Source: Nitrospira defluvii
GTDB taxonomy: Bacteria > Nitrospirota > Nitrospiria > Nitrospirales > Nitrospiraceae
Direction: 5' to 3'
Assembly (NCBI GenBank): GCA_011525625.1
Contig: WYAX01000012.1
Coordinates: forward strand, 806,001-870,000
DNA length: 64,000 nucleotides
Part shown: one piece after another, positions 51,085-59,991 of the stretch
How positions within the stretch are numbered: the stretch's first letter is position 1
Layout of the letters: each line of letters opens with the position of its first letter
The notes under the pieces: generated by a model
Databases searched by the model: none
The model's input: only the letters and a program-made list of their open reading frames with translations
Told to the model about the DNA's origin: nothing
Made by a program: the position numbers and the translations under genes

Positions 51085-53070
51085 CTAGTCCAGCTGGATG
51101 ACGGTTTCGTCGATTTTGACGTTGTCCCCTTCGGCGGCCAGGATGGCCGTGACCCGTCCATCCATCGGGGCCGGGACCTGGCTTTCCATTTTCATGGCTT
51201 CGATGATCAAGAGCGGATCGCCCGTCTTGACCTGGGCGCCCTCTGTCACGAGGATCTTCACGACGCGACCGGGCATGGGGGGAGCGACATCGCCGGGCTT
51301 GGTCGGCCTCGGCCGTTTCGGCTTCGACGTGCTGCCGGCCTCTGGAGATTCCGGCACCCCGGCGAGCACTTCCTGGAGCGGTTCGAGCGACACTTCCTGC
51401 AAACGGTCGTTGACGCGAATGTAGTAAGGTTTGCGCCCGTCGGTCGTGCGACCGGATCCGGAGACGACGACATGATAATTCTCGCCGTGCACGGTAATGT
51501 TGAATTCAGCAGGAGCGAGGTGGAGATCGTGCGCCACGGCCGGGCCTTTTGCTTCGGCCGGTTCGAGCGGTTCGGGATGGAGATCTCCCCGTTCACGGGC
51601 CTCGAAGAAATCCCTGGCGATGGCCGGGAAGAGCGCGAAGGAGAGTTGATCCTCCACTGTGGTCGCCGTCGAGGGCATGTCTTTTTTGAGTTTTTCGAAT
51701 TCGGGCTCCAGCCGGTCGGCCGGCCGGCCTTTCACCGGCTCTTCATCGCCGATAGCGCGAGCCATGATGCCCTTATCGAGCGGGCCCGGTGCGCGACCGT
51801 AGAGACCGAGGAAATAGTTCTTCGTCTCGGTGGTAATGACTTTATAACGCTCGCCCTGTTCGCCCGTCAGCACATTCAACGTCGCCTGCGTGCCCACAAT
51901 CTGGCTGGTGGGGGTGACGAGCGGGGGATAGCCCATGTCCTTACGGACGCGGGGAATTTCGTCCATGACTTCCTTCATGCGATCGAGCGCATTCTGCTCG
52001 GCCAGTTGCGCCGCCAGGTTCGACAACATGCCGCCGGGTATTTGCGAGGTGAGGATTTCAGCGTCGACTCCGGTAAAGTCACTTTCGAATTGCCGATACT
52101 TCCTCCGGACATTGCGGAAATGTTCAGCGATCGGTTGCAGGTCGCGCAGATCGAGTTGCGTATCGTAAGGGGTGCCACGGAGCGCCGAAATGATGGATTC
52201 CGTCGGCGGATGCGAGGCACCCCCTGCCAGTGGCGAGATGGACGTATCGACCATGTCCACGCCGCCAAGGACCGCCATGAGCGCGGACATCGTGCCCATG
52301 CCTGAGGTGTAGTGGGAATGGAGATGGATGGGGACATGCACGGCAGCCTTGAGTTTCTTTACGAGGAGATACGCGTCCATCGGGGCGAGCAGGCCGGCCA
52401 TATCTTTGATGCAGATGGTGTCGGCCCCGAGGTCCTCCAGCCGTTTTCCCATCTTGACGAACCCATCCAAGTGGTGGACGGGGCTGGTGGTGTAGGAGAT
52501 TGCGGCCTCCACATGTTTCTCGCAGGCCTTCACCTCACGGATGGCCCGTTCGAGGTTGCGCACGTCGTTCAGTGCATCGAAAATGCGGAACACGTCGATT
52601 CCGTTAGCTGCCGACCGTTCGATGAATTTATCGAGTACGTCGTCGGCATAGTGCCGGTAGCCCACCAGGTTTTGCCCGCGCAGCAGCATCTGCAGTTTGG
52701 TATTCGGCATGGCCTGACGCAGGGCCCGCAGCCGTTCCCAGGGATCTTCCTTGAGGAACCGCAGGCAGGTGTCGAATGTGGCGCCGCCCCAGACTTCGAG
52801 CGACCAGAAACCCACGGAGTCGAGCTTTTGAGCGATCGGGAGCATGTCTTCAGTCCGCATGCGAGTGGCGAGCAGGCATTGATGGCCATCGCGCAACGCG
52901 ACTTCGGTCAGGAGGAGCTTCTTTCCCGGTGCAGGTTTCACGTGCAGTTCCGGTAAGGTCGGCTGCCCGCTCGAACCGGGACGTGCCGCCGGCGTCCGTG
53001 AGCCGGCAGTGCGGGCTTTCTTCGATGATACCTTCTTGGGAGCGGCTTTCTTGGTCTTTTTCGTTGCCAT
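51085..53070 (-). CDS. pycB: pyruvate carboxylase subunit B (carboxyltransferase + biotinyl domain)
   Basis: 661 residues. A Lys/Ala-rich N-terminal tail (residues 1-45) precedes the carboxyltransferase barrel: LTEVALRDGHQCLLATRMRT, EVWGGATFDTCLRFL, ICIKDMAGLL. The conserved C-terminal PYC-OADA domain and a Pro-rich hinge lead to the biotin attachment site IIEAMKMESQVPA. With PycA it makes oxaloacetate from pyruvate and bicarbonate, feeding the (reverse) TCA cycle. Oxaloacetate decarboxylase alpha is similar, but no membrane beta/gamma subunit is nearby and the biotin carboxylase is adjacent. Confidence 0.92.
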   Translation of the reverse strand: MATKKTKKAAPKKVSSKKARTAGSRTPAARPGSSGQPTLPELHVKPAPGKKLLLTEVALRDGHQCLLATRMRTEDMLPIAQKLDSVGFWSLEVWGGATFDTCLRFLKEDPWERLRALRQAMPNTKLQMLLRGQNLVGYRHYADDVLDKFIERSAANGIDVFRIFDALNDVRNLERAIREVKACEKHVEAAISYTTSPVHHLDGFVKMGKRLEDLGADTICIKDMAGLLAPMDAYLLVKKLKAAVHVPIHLHSHYTSGMGTMSALMAVLGGVDMVDTSISPLAGGASHPPTESIISALRGTPYDTQLDLRDLQPIAEHFRNVRRKYRQFESDFTGVDAEILTSQIPGGMLSNLAAQLAEQNALDRMKEVMDEIPRVRKDMGYPPLVTPTSQIVGTQATLNVLTGEQGERYKVITTETKNYFLGLYGRAPGPLDKGIMARAIGDEEPVKGRPADRLEPEFEKLKKDMPSTATTVEDQLSFALFPAIARDFFEARERGDLHPEPLEPAEAKGPAVAHDLHLAPAEFNITVHGENYHVVVSGSGRTTDGRKPYYIRVNDRLQEVSLEPLQEVLAGVPESPEAGSTSKPKRPRPTKPGDVAPPMPGRVVKILVTEGAQVKTGDPLLIIEAMKMESQVPAPMDGRVTAILAAEGDNVKIDETVIQLD

Positions 53071-53141
53071 GCTGACGGCCTCGGGGCGGCGGAATCGCTC
53101 GCGTAACAGGGTTGAGATGGTGCTGCCTGGTGGCTGAGAGG

Positions 53142-54560
53142 TCAGAGTCCTTCGTAGGCGGCGATGGCTGCAGAGATCGCCAACACCAGGTCCTCAGGCT
53201 CCTCGGATTCTTCGTATTGATACAGGTCCGGATGCGTGTCCAGATACGAGGTGTCGAACCGCCCGGCCTGGAAGTCCTGCTCCATCATGACATTCTTCAT
53301 AAACGGAATCGTCGTCTTCACGCCGCGCAATACATATTCTTCGAGCGAGCGGCGCATCCGGCTCACCGTTTCCTCCCATGTCCGTCCCCGCACGGTAAGC
53401 TTTGCCAGCAGCGCGTCATAATACGGGGGGATTGTGTAATCGCGGTAGACGGCGCCGTCGATGCGAACCCCAATGCCGCCGGGCGACAGATAGGCTGTGA
53501 CGGTACCGGTGCAGGGCATGAAGTTGTTGCGGGGATCTTCCGCATTAATGCGACATTGAATCGCATGCCCCTGCAACGTGACGTCCTTCTGCCGGATTTC
53601 CAGTGGCTTCCCCGCCGCGATGGAGATTTGATGGCGGACGATGTCGATCGCCGTGATTTGCTCGGTGACGGTGTGTTCGACCTGCAGGCGCGGGTTCATC
53701 TCCATGAAGTAGAAATGCCCCTCGTGGTCGAGGAGGAATTCCACGGTGCCGGCGTTGTCATAGTTTACTGCTCTCGCGATGGCAATGGCCGCTTCGCCCA
53801 TTTGTGCGCGGAGTTTCGGCGTCAAGACCAGTGACGGGGCGATTTCGATCAATTTCTGATGGCGGCGCTGGATCGAGCAATCCCGTTCTCCGAGGTGGAT
53901 GATGTTGCCGTGTTTGTCGCCCAGGATCTGGAACTCAATATGGTGCGGGCGCTCGATATATTTCTCGATGAAGATGCTGCCGTCGCCGAATGCCGCCAGG
54001 GCTTCACGCGAGGCGACTCCCATATTCTCGCGCAGTTCCTGGTCGGACCGGACCACCCGCAGGCCGCGACCTCCGCCCCCGGCGCTGGCCTTGATCATGA
54101 CCGGGTACTGGATGCGGCGGGCGAAGTCCAACGCGTCCTCGACGTTCGTGACGCCCCCTTCGGTGCCGGGGACAATCGGGAGGCCTGCCTGCTGGGCGAT
54201 TTGCCGAGCCTTGACCTTGCTGCCCATGAGGTCGATGGTTTCGGGCGAAGGCCCGATGAACGTAATTCCGGAGGCATGGCAGAGTCGTGCGAATTTGGCG
54301 TTCTCGGAGAGGAATCCGTAGCCGGGATGGATCGCATCGGCGCCGATGCGCTTCGCAATCTCCACAATTTGTTTACCGTCGAGGAAGCCTTTGACGGGCC
54401 CGGGGCCTACGAGATAGGACTCGTCGGCTTTTTTGACATAAATGCCGGAAGAGTCGGCCTCGGAATAGATCGCCGCCGTCGCGATGTTGAGCTCGCGGCA
54501 GCCTCGAATGATGCGCATGGCGATTTCGCCACGGTTGGCAACAAGGATCTTCCGGAACAT
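53142..54560 (-). CDS. pycA: pyruvate carboxylase subunit A (biotin carboxylase)
   Basis: 472 residues, typical biotin carboxylase length. N-terminal KILVANRGEIAMRIIRGC, ATP-grasp glycine loop KASAGGGGRGLRVVRS, bicarbonate/metal region FYFMEMNPRLQVEHTVTE and EDPRNNFMPCTG. The catalytic base Glu and metal-binding Glu/Asn are present. Very similar to AccC, but the neighbour is the carboxyltransferase-biotin subunit, which favours pyruvate carboxylase. It lies 71 bases upstream of pycB on the same strand. Confidence 0.92.
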   Translation of the reverse strand: MFRKILVANRGEIAMRIIRGCRELNIATAAIYSEADSSGIYVKKADESYLVGPGPVKGFLDGKQIVEIAKRIGADAIHPGYGFLSENAKFARLCHASGITFIGPSPETIDLMGSKVKARQIAQQAGLPIVPGTEGGVTNVEDALDFARRIQYPVMIKASAGGGGRGLRVVRSDQELRENMGVASREALAAFGDGSIFIEKYIERPHHIEFQILGDKHGNIIHLGERDCSIQRRHQKLIEIAPSLVLTPKLRAQMGEAAIAIARAVNYDNAGTVEFLLDHEGHFYFMEMNPRLQVEHTVTEQITAIDIVRHQISIAAGKPLEIRQKDVTLQGHAIQCRINAEDPRNNFMPCTGTVTAYLSPGGIGVRIDGAVYRDYTIPPYYDALLAKLTVRGRTWEETVSRMRRSLEEYVLRGVKTTIPFMKNVMMEQDFQAGRFDTSYLDTHPDLYQYEESEEPEDLVLAISAAIAAYEGL

Positions 54561-54694
54561 GATGGGATTACGAGAGGATTGGAGCCGCAGCTCACCTCCG
54601 GGTCGCCTCCAAAAAGATCGCGTAACCTAGCACAGGGTCAGGAGAGTTGTCGAGACGAACGAGGCTAAAACGAGGCCTTCGAGCAGGGGGCGGT

Positions 54695-54718
54695 GGGCAG
54701 GAGGATGGCCTCCTGCCC
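54695..54718 (-). terminator. terminator-like hairpin downstream of the IPT/TIG gene
   Basis: GGGCAGGAGG and CCTCCTGCCC form a perfect 10-bp stem with a 4-nt loop, 11 bases after the stop of the minus-strand gene at 54729. No clear T-tract. Confidence 0.55.
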
Positions 54719-54728
54719 CGGAGCGTGT

Positions 54729-55184
54729 TTACTTGGCGTGAATGAGGAGTGGCTTCGATTGCGCACTGCCGCCACCGGCCACCACGATGATGAAGGACAT
54801 GCCCGCTTTGGCGTCCGGCACGACGGCTTCGATCGTCGTCTCGTTCACGAATTGATAGTCGATCTTGTCCTTGGGCGCGGCGCTGAAGGTCACGCCATGA
54901 AAACATTCCTTGCTGCCGAAGTTTTCGCCTTTGATCACGATTTTATCGCCGGGTTTCGCTTCATCCGGTTCCACCTTGCCGATGGAGGGGCGCTTCGAGC
55001 GATCGCAGACCGGATCTTTTTCGAGCTTGGAGGTATCAGATCCCTTGATGGATTCGGTGTTGAACATCGTATATCCGGCGCCTTCCACCATGGCCCCTTC
55101 CTGGGCATGCCCCGGAGCGACGATGGCGGCAATCAGCCCTACAGTCAGCCCAAAACCGAGGAACAGGGGAGGATCAGTGCGCAT
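54729..55184 (-). CDS. periplasmic IPT/TIG-domain protein
   Basis: 151 residues with a signal peptide ending near PGHAQE. An IPT/TIG immunoglobulin-like domain spans residues 65-150: IGKVEPDEAKPGDKIVIKGE, FGSKECFHGVTFS and ETTIEAVVPDAKAG. Two Cys (DPVCDRSK and SKECFHG) could form a disulfide. TIG domains mediate binding. It is 12 bases downstream of a PstS-like gene, with AGGAGG before ATG 55184, so the pair may share a transcript and role. Confidence 0.85.
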   Translation of the reverse strand: MRTDPPLFLGFGLTVGLIAAIVAPGHAQEGAMVEGAGYTMFNTESIKGSDTSKLEKDPVCDRSKRPSIGKVEPDEAKPGDKIVIKGENFGSKECFHGVTFSAAPKDKIDYQFVNETTIEAVVPDAKAGMSFIIVVAGGGSAQSKPLLIHAK

Positions 55185-55196
55185 AAAAGCCTCCTA

Positions 55197-56021
55197 TTAT
55201 GGAGATGACGTCTTGGGAAGTGGTGTATAGGACTCGCTAAGAATCTTTTGTCCCGCGTCCGACAGCGCGAATTGTTCGAACGCTTCAACGAGCGGGTCCG
55301 GCTCGCTGTTCGACAACAGTAGCACCGGCCGACGCAGGGGATACCGACCGTCTTTGACGGTAGGCGTTTCTGGTTCGACCGTATCAACCGGGAGCAGGCG
55401 AACAGGCACTCCGGAGGCCACGGCCTCCAACGCCTGGCCGAGGGACAGATAGGTGACGGCCGAGTTGGGCGGGAGCGTGCCGGCCACCGTTTTGATGACC
55501 TTTTCATCCTTCGCGACGACTTTGGTCGTGTCGGGAATCTTGCCGGCAATGCCGAGCAGTTGCTCGAACGCGTCGCGGTTGTTCTCATTGCGTGGGCGGT
55601 CCAGCAGCAGGATCTTGGTGTCCGGTCCGCCCAAATCGGCCCAGAACTTATACTTGCCGGAAAAGAGCTCGGCGACTTCTTGTTTGCTCACTGCTTTGGT
55701 GAAATTCGACCGATGGATCATGATCGCAATGCCATCCCAGGCAATCTGGACCGACCGGAATCCGTTCTCGGAGGTTCCCGTCACGGCGATGTCGGCCTGT
55801 TTGGCTTTCACCATCTCGAGCGGTTTGGATTTGTCGTCCCAGACGACGTCGATGTAGGCGCGAGGATTGGCTTTTTCGAAGGCATGCGCCAGGGACTCCA
55901 TAACCCGCTGTTCTGGGCCGTGACCCGCAATCACCATCGACCCGGCCACCTCGGCCGAAGCCGGCAGCGCACTGAAGAGTAGTAAGGAGGCGAAAAACAA
56001 TCCACTGATGCGGGAGCCCAT
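55197..56021 (-). CDS. PstS-like periplasmic substrate-binding protein
   Basis: 274 residues. Signal peptide ending near ALPASAEV. PBP-like fold: SMVIAGHGPEQRVMESLAHA, IDVVWDDKSKPLEMVKAKQA, DIAVTGTSENGFRSVQIAWD and AVTYLSLGQALEAVASG. Resembles phosphate or molybdate binding proteins, but no ABC permease or ATPase genes are nearby, so it may be a stand-alone receptor. The anion specificity cannot be read. Confidence 0.85.
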   Translation of the reverse strand: MGSRISGLFFASLLLFSALPASAEVAGSMVIAGHGPEQRVMESLAHAFEKANPRAYIDVVWDDKSKPLEMVKAKQADIAVTGTSENGFRSVQIAWDGIAIMIHRSNFTKAVSKQEVAELFSGKYKFWADLGGPDTKILLLDRPRNENNRDAFEQLLGIAGKIPDTTKVVAKDEKVIKTVAGTLPPNSAVTYLSLGQALEAVASGVPVRLLPVDTVEPETPTVKDGRYPLRRPVLLLSNSEPDPLVEAFEQFALSDAGQKILSESYTPLPKTSSP

Positions 56022-56124
56022 GCTGAACGACTCTCCTTGCGGCTTTGAGTGGTTGCTCCGGGCCCCGGTCGCCGACCGTGAAAAACCACGCGGCGGTCGG
56101 GGCGGTCGTAAGGCGTTGCGGCGT

Positions 56125-56436
56125 TTACGGGGGCGTGCCTTCCGTCGGTGTGACCGCGCCCGCCATCATTTCAGGAGTGATATCCACTCGCTTGCCCATG
56201 GCGGGAGGGAGCTTCGAGAACCGATCCATACGTTCATTGAGCATGTCGTAGGCCTTGATCTCTTCGAATCCGGGCTTGTGACTGCCCTTCACCTTCGAGG
56301 CAAACGAGGACAGCATTCGGGTGGCGCCGATCTTGTTGCATTGGGGGCAGACCGTATCTTCCGGTCGGGCGTGCATGGACTGGGTGGCTTCGAACTGGTG
56401 AGTACATTGTTCGCAGCGATATTCGTAGACCGGCAT
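56125..56436 (-). CDS. FmdB-family zinc ribbon protein
   Basis: 103 residues. The N-terminal zinc ribbon MPVYEYRCEQCTHQFEA pairs with VCPQCNKIGATRML (four Cys). The rest is charged and flexible. FmdB-type proteins are small putative regulators; function unknown in most genomes. AAGGAG before ATG 56436. Confidence 0.9.
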   Translation of the reverse strand: MPVYEYRCEQCTHQFEATQSMHARPEDTVCPQCNKIGATRMLSSFASKVKGSHKPGFEEIKAYDMLNERMDRFSKLPPAMGKRVDITPEMMAGAVTPTEGTPP

Positions 56437-56487
56437 GGCCGACTCCTTGGATAAGGGGAGAAGGTTTCGCTCTCTGTAGGGAAACGC

Positions 56488-56517
56488 TTGACCCTATGCG
56501 TAACTTTGCACTATTGT
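56488..56517 (+). promoter_or_regulatory. sigma-70-type promoter for the 58-residue protein gene
   Basis: TTGACC (56488-56493), 18-nt spacer, TATTGT (56512-56517). Matches are 5/6 and 4/6. It lies 50 nt upstream of ATG 56567. Confidence 0.45.
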
Positions 56518-56566
56518 ACCCAAACTTTATGTCGAAACGCGAGCCACATTTAGAGGAGCGGTTGAA

Positions 56567-56743
56567 ATGCCCCTGTTAATTCGAAAGTACAAAGGTAGCG
56601 GCGGTGTCATGCAGGAGGAGCGGATCGACGATCCGGACCGGATCGAACGGTATATGCGGTTGTTCGAGGATAAGGACGTCAAGAAACTGGAAAGCGGCGT
56701 CAAGACTGTGATCGAGAAGGACGAGTGGCAGCTCCTGCCCTAA
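56567..56743 (+). CDS. very small charged protein (58 aa)
   Basis: ATG 56567 has GAGGAG 8 nt upstream and a promoter-like pair above it. The 58 residues (MPLLIRKYKGSGGVMQEERI and onward) are rich in Lys, Asp and Glu, with a helical centre DRIERYMRLFEDKDVKK. No membrane segment or metal site. No family recognised. The composition and ribosome site make a real gene likely. Confidence 0.68.
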   Translation: MPLLIRKYKGSGGVMQEERIDDPDRIERYMRLFEDKDVKKLESGVKTVIEKDEWQLLP

Positions 56744-56893
56744 TGCCACCTGCTGGTGGAATCCCATAATCTCATGCTCATTGCCCTCACAGGGCCGCTG
56801 CGGATGCGATGATTTCCGCGCGTTGCTCTGCCCGCGAGGTGCGTGGTAGGGTTGCAGTCTGACGGTGAACACGGCGGAATCCGACGGGGTACC

Positions 56894-57097
56894 ATGGTCT
56901 ATTGGATTCATATTGCACGAGCGATCGATCGAGTGACACTGCACCGGGATCGCTGTTCGGAAGTGCCGTCCAGCGTCTCCAGCAGCGACTTTTGGGAAGG
57001 CGGTTGGTTCGATTACCCGGACAAGGAGCGTGCATTGGCGGCCATGGAGCAAGCCGGGGCCAGCGACGAGCGCAAGTGTGCGCTCTGCAAACCATAA
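56894..57097 (+). CDS. small protein with C-terminal CxxC (67 aa)
   Basis: ATG 56894 begins MVYWIHIARAIDRVTLHRDR. It has one Cys near the middle (RDRCSEV), a DFWEGGWFDYPDKE segment and a closing CALC pair. It could bind metal or be redox active. No recognised family. Upstream in-frame codons exist to 56843, but the GGGG before ATG 56894 is the better, though weak, ribosome site. Confidence 0.55.
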   Translation: MVYWIHIARAIDRVTLHRDRCSEVPSSVSSSDFWEGGWFDYPDKERALAAMEQAGASDERKCALCKP

Positions 57098-57224
57098 TCA
57101 CCGCGTTTAGATTGAACGTGCCGCTTCTGGAGTGCTGAGTGTGCAGATCGGGTCCGGTCGATTTCCTCACTGTGTGTAATGCAACGTTCATAACTCAGCA
57201 TTCATCACGTTCTGCCGCTTGACC

Positions 57225-58127
57225 ATGCCTCAACTTGCGCTGCTCCTCACAACCATTGTGTGGGGGGCAACGTTTCCGGCCACGAAGGCCGCGCTCGACC
57301 AAATCTCCCCGTTGTCGTTTCTCTTTCTGCGGTTTCTCCTCGGCATGTTGGTGGTGTTCACGGTGCTCCTGCTCATGCGCCGCGAACTGACGTGGAATGC
57401 CGACATGGTTCGGATGAGCCTGATCGCGAGCAGTTGGCTGTTTCTCGGCTATGTGCTGCAGACGGTGGGCTTGCATCTGACGACGGCCTCGAACTCGGCA
57501 TTCATTACCGTGCTATACGTCGTGTTCGTGCCCCTCTACCTCCGCAGGCTGGGTCTGCATACGTGGGGGGCCAACGGGATTGCTCTAATCGGGCTGTGGT
57601 TTTTAGTTAAACCCACAGCCTCCGCCAACCTTGGAGATCTGCTGACGTTGGGCAGCGCGGCGGCGTTTGCCGCGCACATCGTGTGTTTGGAGCGGTATAC
57701 GCGAGTGACCGATGCGGTGTCGTTGTTCGTCTGGCAACTGGTGATAATGACGGTGGCCATGTTGGGGGCGATGTGGTGGGAGCATCCGACGCCGGCCATG
57801 TTCGAACCGAGCCGAGTGCTGGTGGTCGGGCTCGTGGTCACCGGGGTGCTGGCGACCGGTGCATTCGGGGTGCAGATGTGGGCGCAGCAACTCTTGCCGG
57901 CCCAGCAAGTCGCACTATTGTTTGCCGCGGAGCCGGCTGTGGCGGCCTGGATGGCCTGGTATTTCTTGGGCGAAACCCTGGATGCCCAGGGGTGGTTTGG
58001 CAGTGTGATGATTCTTGGTGGGGTTTTGCTCGGTTCATGGGTGACAGGTGAGGGGACCGCGGCGCGGGGGGAGCCTGTGACGGTGGATCCTGATGGAGGG
58101 GAACGTGGCGCAGAAGTTCGGGAATAG
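57225..58127 (+). CDS. DMT superfamily transporter (EamA type)
   Basis: 300 residues, ten predicted transmembrane helices in two EamA repeats (TTIVWGATFPATKAAL begins the first, HIVCLERYTRVTDAVSLFVW the second). EamA proteins export or exchange amino acids or other metabolites. ATG 57225 is preferred over TTG 57219. The end overlaps the next gene. Confidence 0.88.
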   Translation: MPQLALLLTTIVWGATFPATKAALDQISPLSFLFLRFLLGMLVVFTVLLLMRRELTWNADMVRMSLIASSWLFLGYVLQTVGLHLTTASNSAFITVLYVVFVPLYLRRLGLHTWGANGIALIGLWFLVKPTASANLGDLLTLGSAAAFAAHIVCLERYTRVTDAVSLFVWQLVIMTVAMLGAMWWEHPTPAMFEPSRVLVVGLVVTGVLATGAFGVQMWAQQLLPAQQVALLFAAEPAVAAWMAWYFLGETLDAQGWFGSVMILGGVLLGSWVTGEGTAARGEPVTVDPDGGERGAEVRE

Positions 58128-58575
58128 CCGGTGGGTGCAAGAGGGATTTCTCGATAACCGGGAAGACGGGACGGTGGTCGGGCAAATCACATTTGCGGTG
58201 TTGGGACCGGTCGATGTGTATCTGGCAGGGAATTGCCGCGGGGAGATTGCCGGCAAGGTGATTCGCTTCAAGAACAGCCGGTTTGCCGATGAGGACCTCG
58301 CCGGGCAGGTGCTGGGGGATGTCGAGATCCCTCAGATCGGGGATGCCAGTTTGATTTCCTTCGATCCGCACCCGCATTTGGTGCCGCATCCCTATATCGA
58401 GTGGTTCTCGATGAAGAAAAATCACTACCGGATTGAGCTGGCTCCGGAGGATGCGTGGATTGCGACAGAGGCTGAGGTGGCGGAGATTCATCCCGTGAGC
58501 TGCGGGATTCGAGATCGGCTCAAGGGGTTGTACGGGAGGAAGTCTGCGGCGGCGGATGAGTCGGAGTGGGTGTAA
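58105..58575 (+). CDS. hypothetical protein (156 aa)
   Basis: GTG 58105 has GGAGG 5 nt upstream, so it is preferred over ATG 58093. The gene overlaps the transporter stop by 23 nt. The product is acidic and beta-rich with many Gly-Asp turns (GQVLGDVEIPQIGDASLISF, and HPHLVPHPYIEWFS with three His). No signal peptide or transmembrane helix. A beta-helix-like or binding fold is possible; no family recognised. Confidence 0.7.
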   Translation: MAQKFGNSRWVQEGFLDNREDGTVVGQITFAVLGPVDVYLAGNCRGEIAGKVIRFKNSRFADEDLAGQVLGDVEIPQIGDASLISFDPHPHLVPHPYIEWFSMKKNHYRIELAPEDAWIATEAEVAEIHPVSCGIRDRLKGLYGRKSAAADESEWV

Positions 58576-58587
58576 TGCCGGAACAGA

Positions 58588-58613
58588 GGGGGCGGGCTTG
58601 AATGGCCGCCCCC
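58588..58613. terminator. terminator-like hairpin between convergent genes
   Basis: GGGGGCGG and CCGCCCCC form an 8-bp stem around a 10-nt loop between the plus-strand unknown gene and the desaturase. Followed on the plus strand by CCCGGATCTCTTT, a poor T-tract. Confidence 0.5.
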
Positions 58614-58624
58614 CCCGGATCTCT

Positions 58625-59641
58625 TTAGGCGAGTTTACTCTTACCTTCCCGGACGTGCATCGGGACTTCACGGATATCCCATACCAAGCCCACCGCCTGC
58701 ATCGCGCGTAGCATGTAGTAGGTGATGTCGATTTCCCACCAATAGAAGCCTTGGCGGGTCGAGGCGGCATAGTAATGGTGGTTGTTGTGCCACCCCTCGC
58801 CGAGGGTGATCATGGCCAGGATGAAGTTGTTCTTGCTGTCGTCCCCCGTCTTGTAGCGCTGAGATCCGTACACATGCGAGAGCGAGTTGATCGTGCAGGT
58901 GCCGTGGAGCAAAGCGACTGTGGAGACGAAGAAGCCCCAGATCAACATTTGCGGACCGTTTGTGCCGAGGCTTGGCGCATAGGCTTCCAGAAATTTGCCT
59001 AGACCGAACATGCCGAACCCGCAGATGGTGGGGACCAGTGTGTCGAAACGATCCAGGAAGCGCAGTTCAGGGAACTTCGCGAAGTCGCCGATGCTCTTCA
59101 GGCGCGGCGGAAAAAATTTCTTCGAGCTGATCCAGCCGATGTGAGCCCAGAGGAATCCGCCCTGGCGCACGGAATGGGTATCCTCCGGCTTATCCGAGTA
59201 GATGTGGTGGTGCCGATGGTGGCCGGCCCACCAGAGAGGGCCACGTTGGGCGCACGATGATCCGAGCAGTGCGAAGGCGAACTGGCAGGCTCGGGAGGTC
59301 TTGAAGGTACGATGTGAGAAGTATCGATGGTACCAACCGGTAATGGCAAACATGCGGATGAAGTAGAAGGCGGCGCAGACGCCTACGGCGACCCAGCTCC
59401 ATCCCACGATGAACACGCCGAGGCAGATCAAGTGCACCGTGATGAGAGGAATGGCCCGTAGCCAGTCGACGGTGGCGGGGGCAGCATCAGTCTTCATGTT
59501 TTCGATGCCGGCCCATGAATCAAACCAATGCAGGATGGTCAGCCAGGGTGAAGGGCTCGCGGCCTGTTCCGTAGGCTGTTCGGCAGTTTTGGACAGCTCA
59601 CCATTGTCAGGTAAGGTGAGCGGATGCAGATCACTACTCAT
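58625..59641 (-). CDS. membrane fatty acid (acyl-CoA) desaturase
   Basis: 338 residues with four hydrophobic helices and the three histidine boxes of stearoyl-CoA-type desaturases: HRYFSHR, HRHHHIYSD and GEGWHNNHHYY. It inserts a cis double bond (usually delta-9) in membrane-bound acyl chains using a di-iron centre and oxygen. GGAGG precedes ATG 59641. It is monocistronic, diverging from the heme operon. Confidence 0.92.
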   Translation of the reverse strand: MSSDLHPLTLPDNGELSKTAEQPTEQAASPSPWLTILHWFDSWAGIENMKTDAAPATVDWLRAIPLITVHLICLGVFIVGWSWVAVGVCAAFYFIRMFAITGWYHRYFSHRTFKTSRACQFAFALLGSSCAQRGPLWWAGHHRHHHIYSDKPEDTHSVRQGGFLWAHIGWISSKKFFPPRLKSIGDFAKFPELRFLDRFDTLVPTICGFGMFGLGKFLEAYAPSLGTNGPQMLIWGFFVSTVALLHGTCTINSLSHVYGSQRYKTGDDSKNNFILAMITLGEGWHNNHHYYAASTRQGFYWWEIDITYYMLRAMQAVGLVWDIREVPMHVREGKSKLA

Positions 59642-59951
59642 GCCACCTCCACAGTTGTGCGAATCTAGGATGCGTTACCGAGGGGTCGCGCCGCTGTTGC
59701 AGTCGCGGAACTTCATCTTTGCGGCGCTTGCGAGTGATGCGAGAGGCAGGCCGCTGAAGACACTGGATTGTGTCTCAGTGAGTGAAGAGACTCGGGCTTT
59801 CACACACGTGGAGCCAGTATACACGGATCAGGAGGAAAATGTCGTGAGATTTTTATACCCTGTCACAGGAGGTTTGTACACGAGCGGCGATCGGAGTCGG
59901 GACTGCGTGCTGGTGCGGAGGGCCGCTCCGTCGTTTCGGGCGTGAGATTGT
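59642..59951. other. non-coding region between desaturase and hemE
   Basis: About 310 bases between divergent genes. A long frame across it is a shadow and has no ribosome site. No tRNA, riboswitch or small gene is evident. Confidence 0.55.
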
Positions 59952-59981
59952 TTGACTCTGTTCGGACTGCCCCTCTACAAT
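59952..59981 (+). promoter_or_regulatory. heme operon promoter with start codon at +1 region
   Basis: TTGACT (59952-59957), 18-nt spacer, TACAAT (59976-59981); 5/6 matches in both. Transcription should begin near 59988, only a few bases before ATG 59992, and no Shine-Dalgarno is present. Confidence 0.62.
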
Positions 59982-59991
59982 GCGCCCCACT

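Noticed and set aside
50125-52305. 726-residue plus-strand frame opposite pycB and the hydrolase lipoprotein
   Set aside because: Long only because of high GC; it crosses two well-supported minus-strand genes and matches no family.
59409-59945. 178-residue plus-strand frame upstream of hemE
   Set aside because: It runs antisense through the desaturase N terminus and has no ribosome site or recognisable domain.
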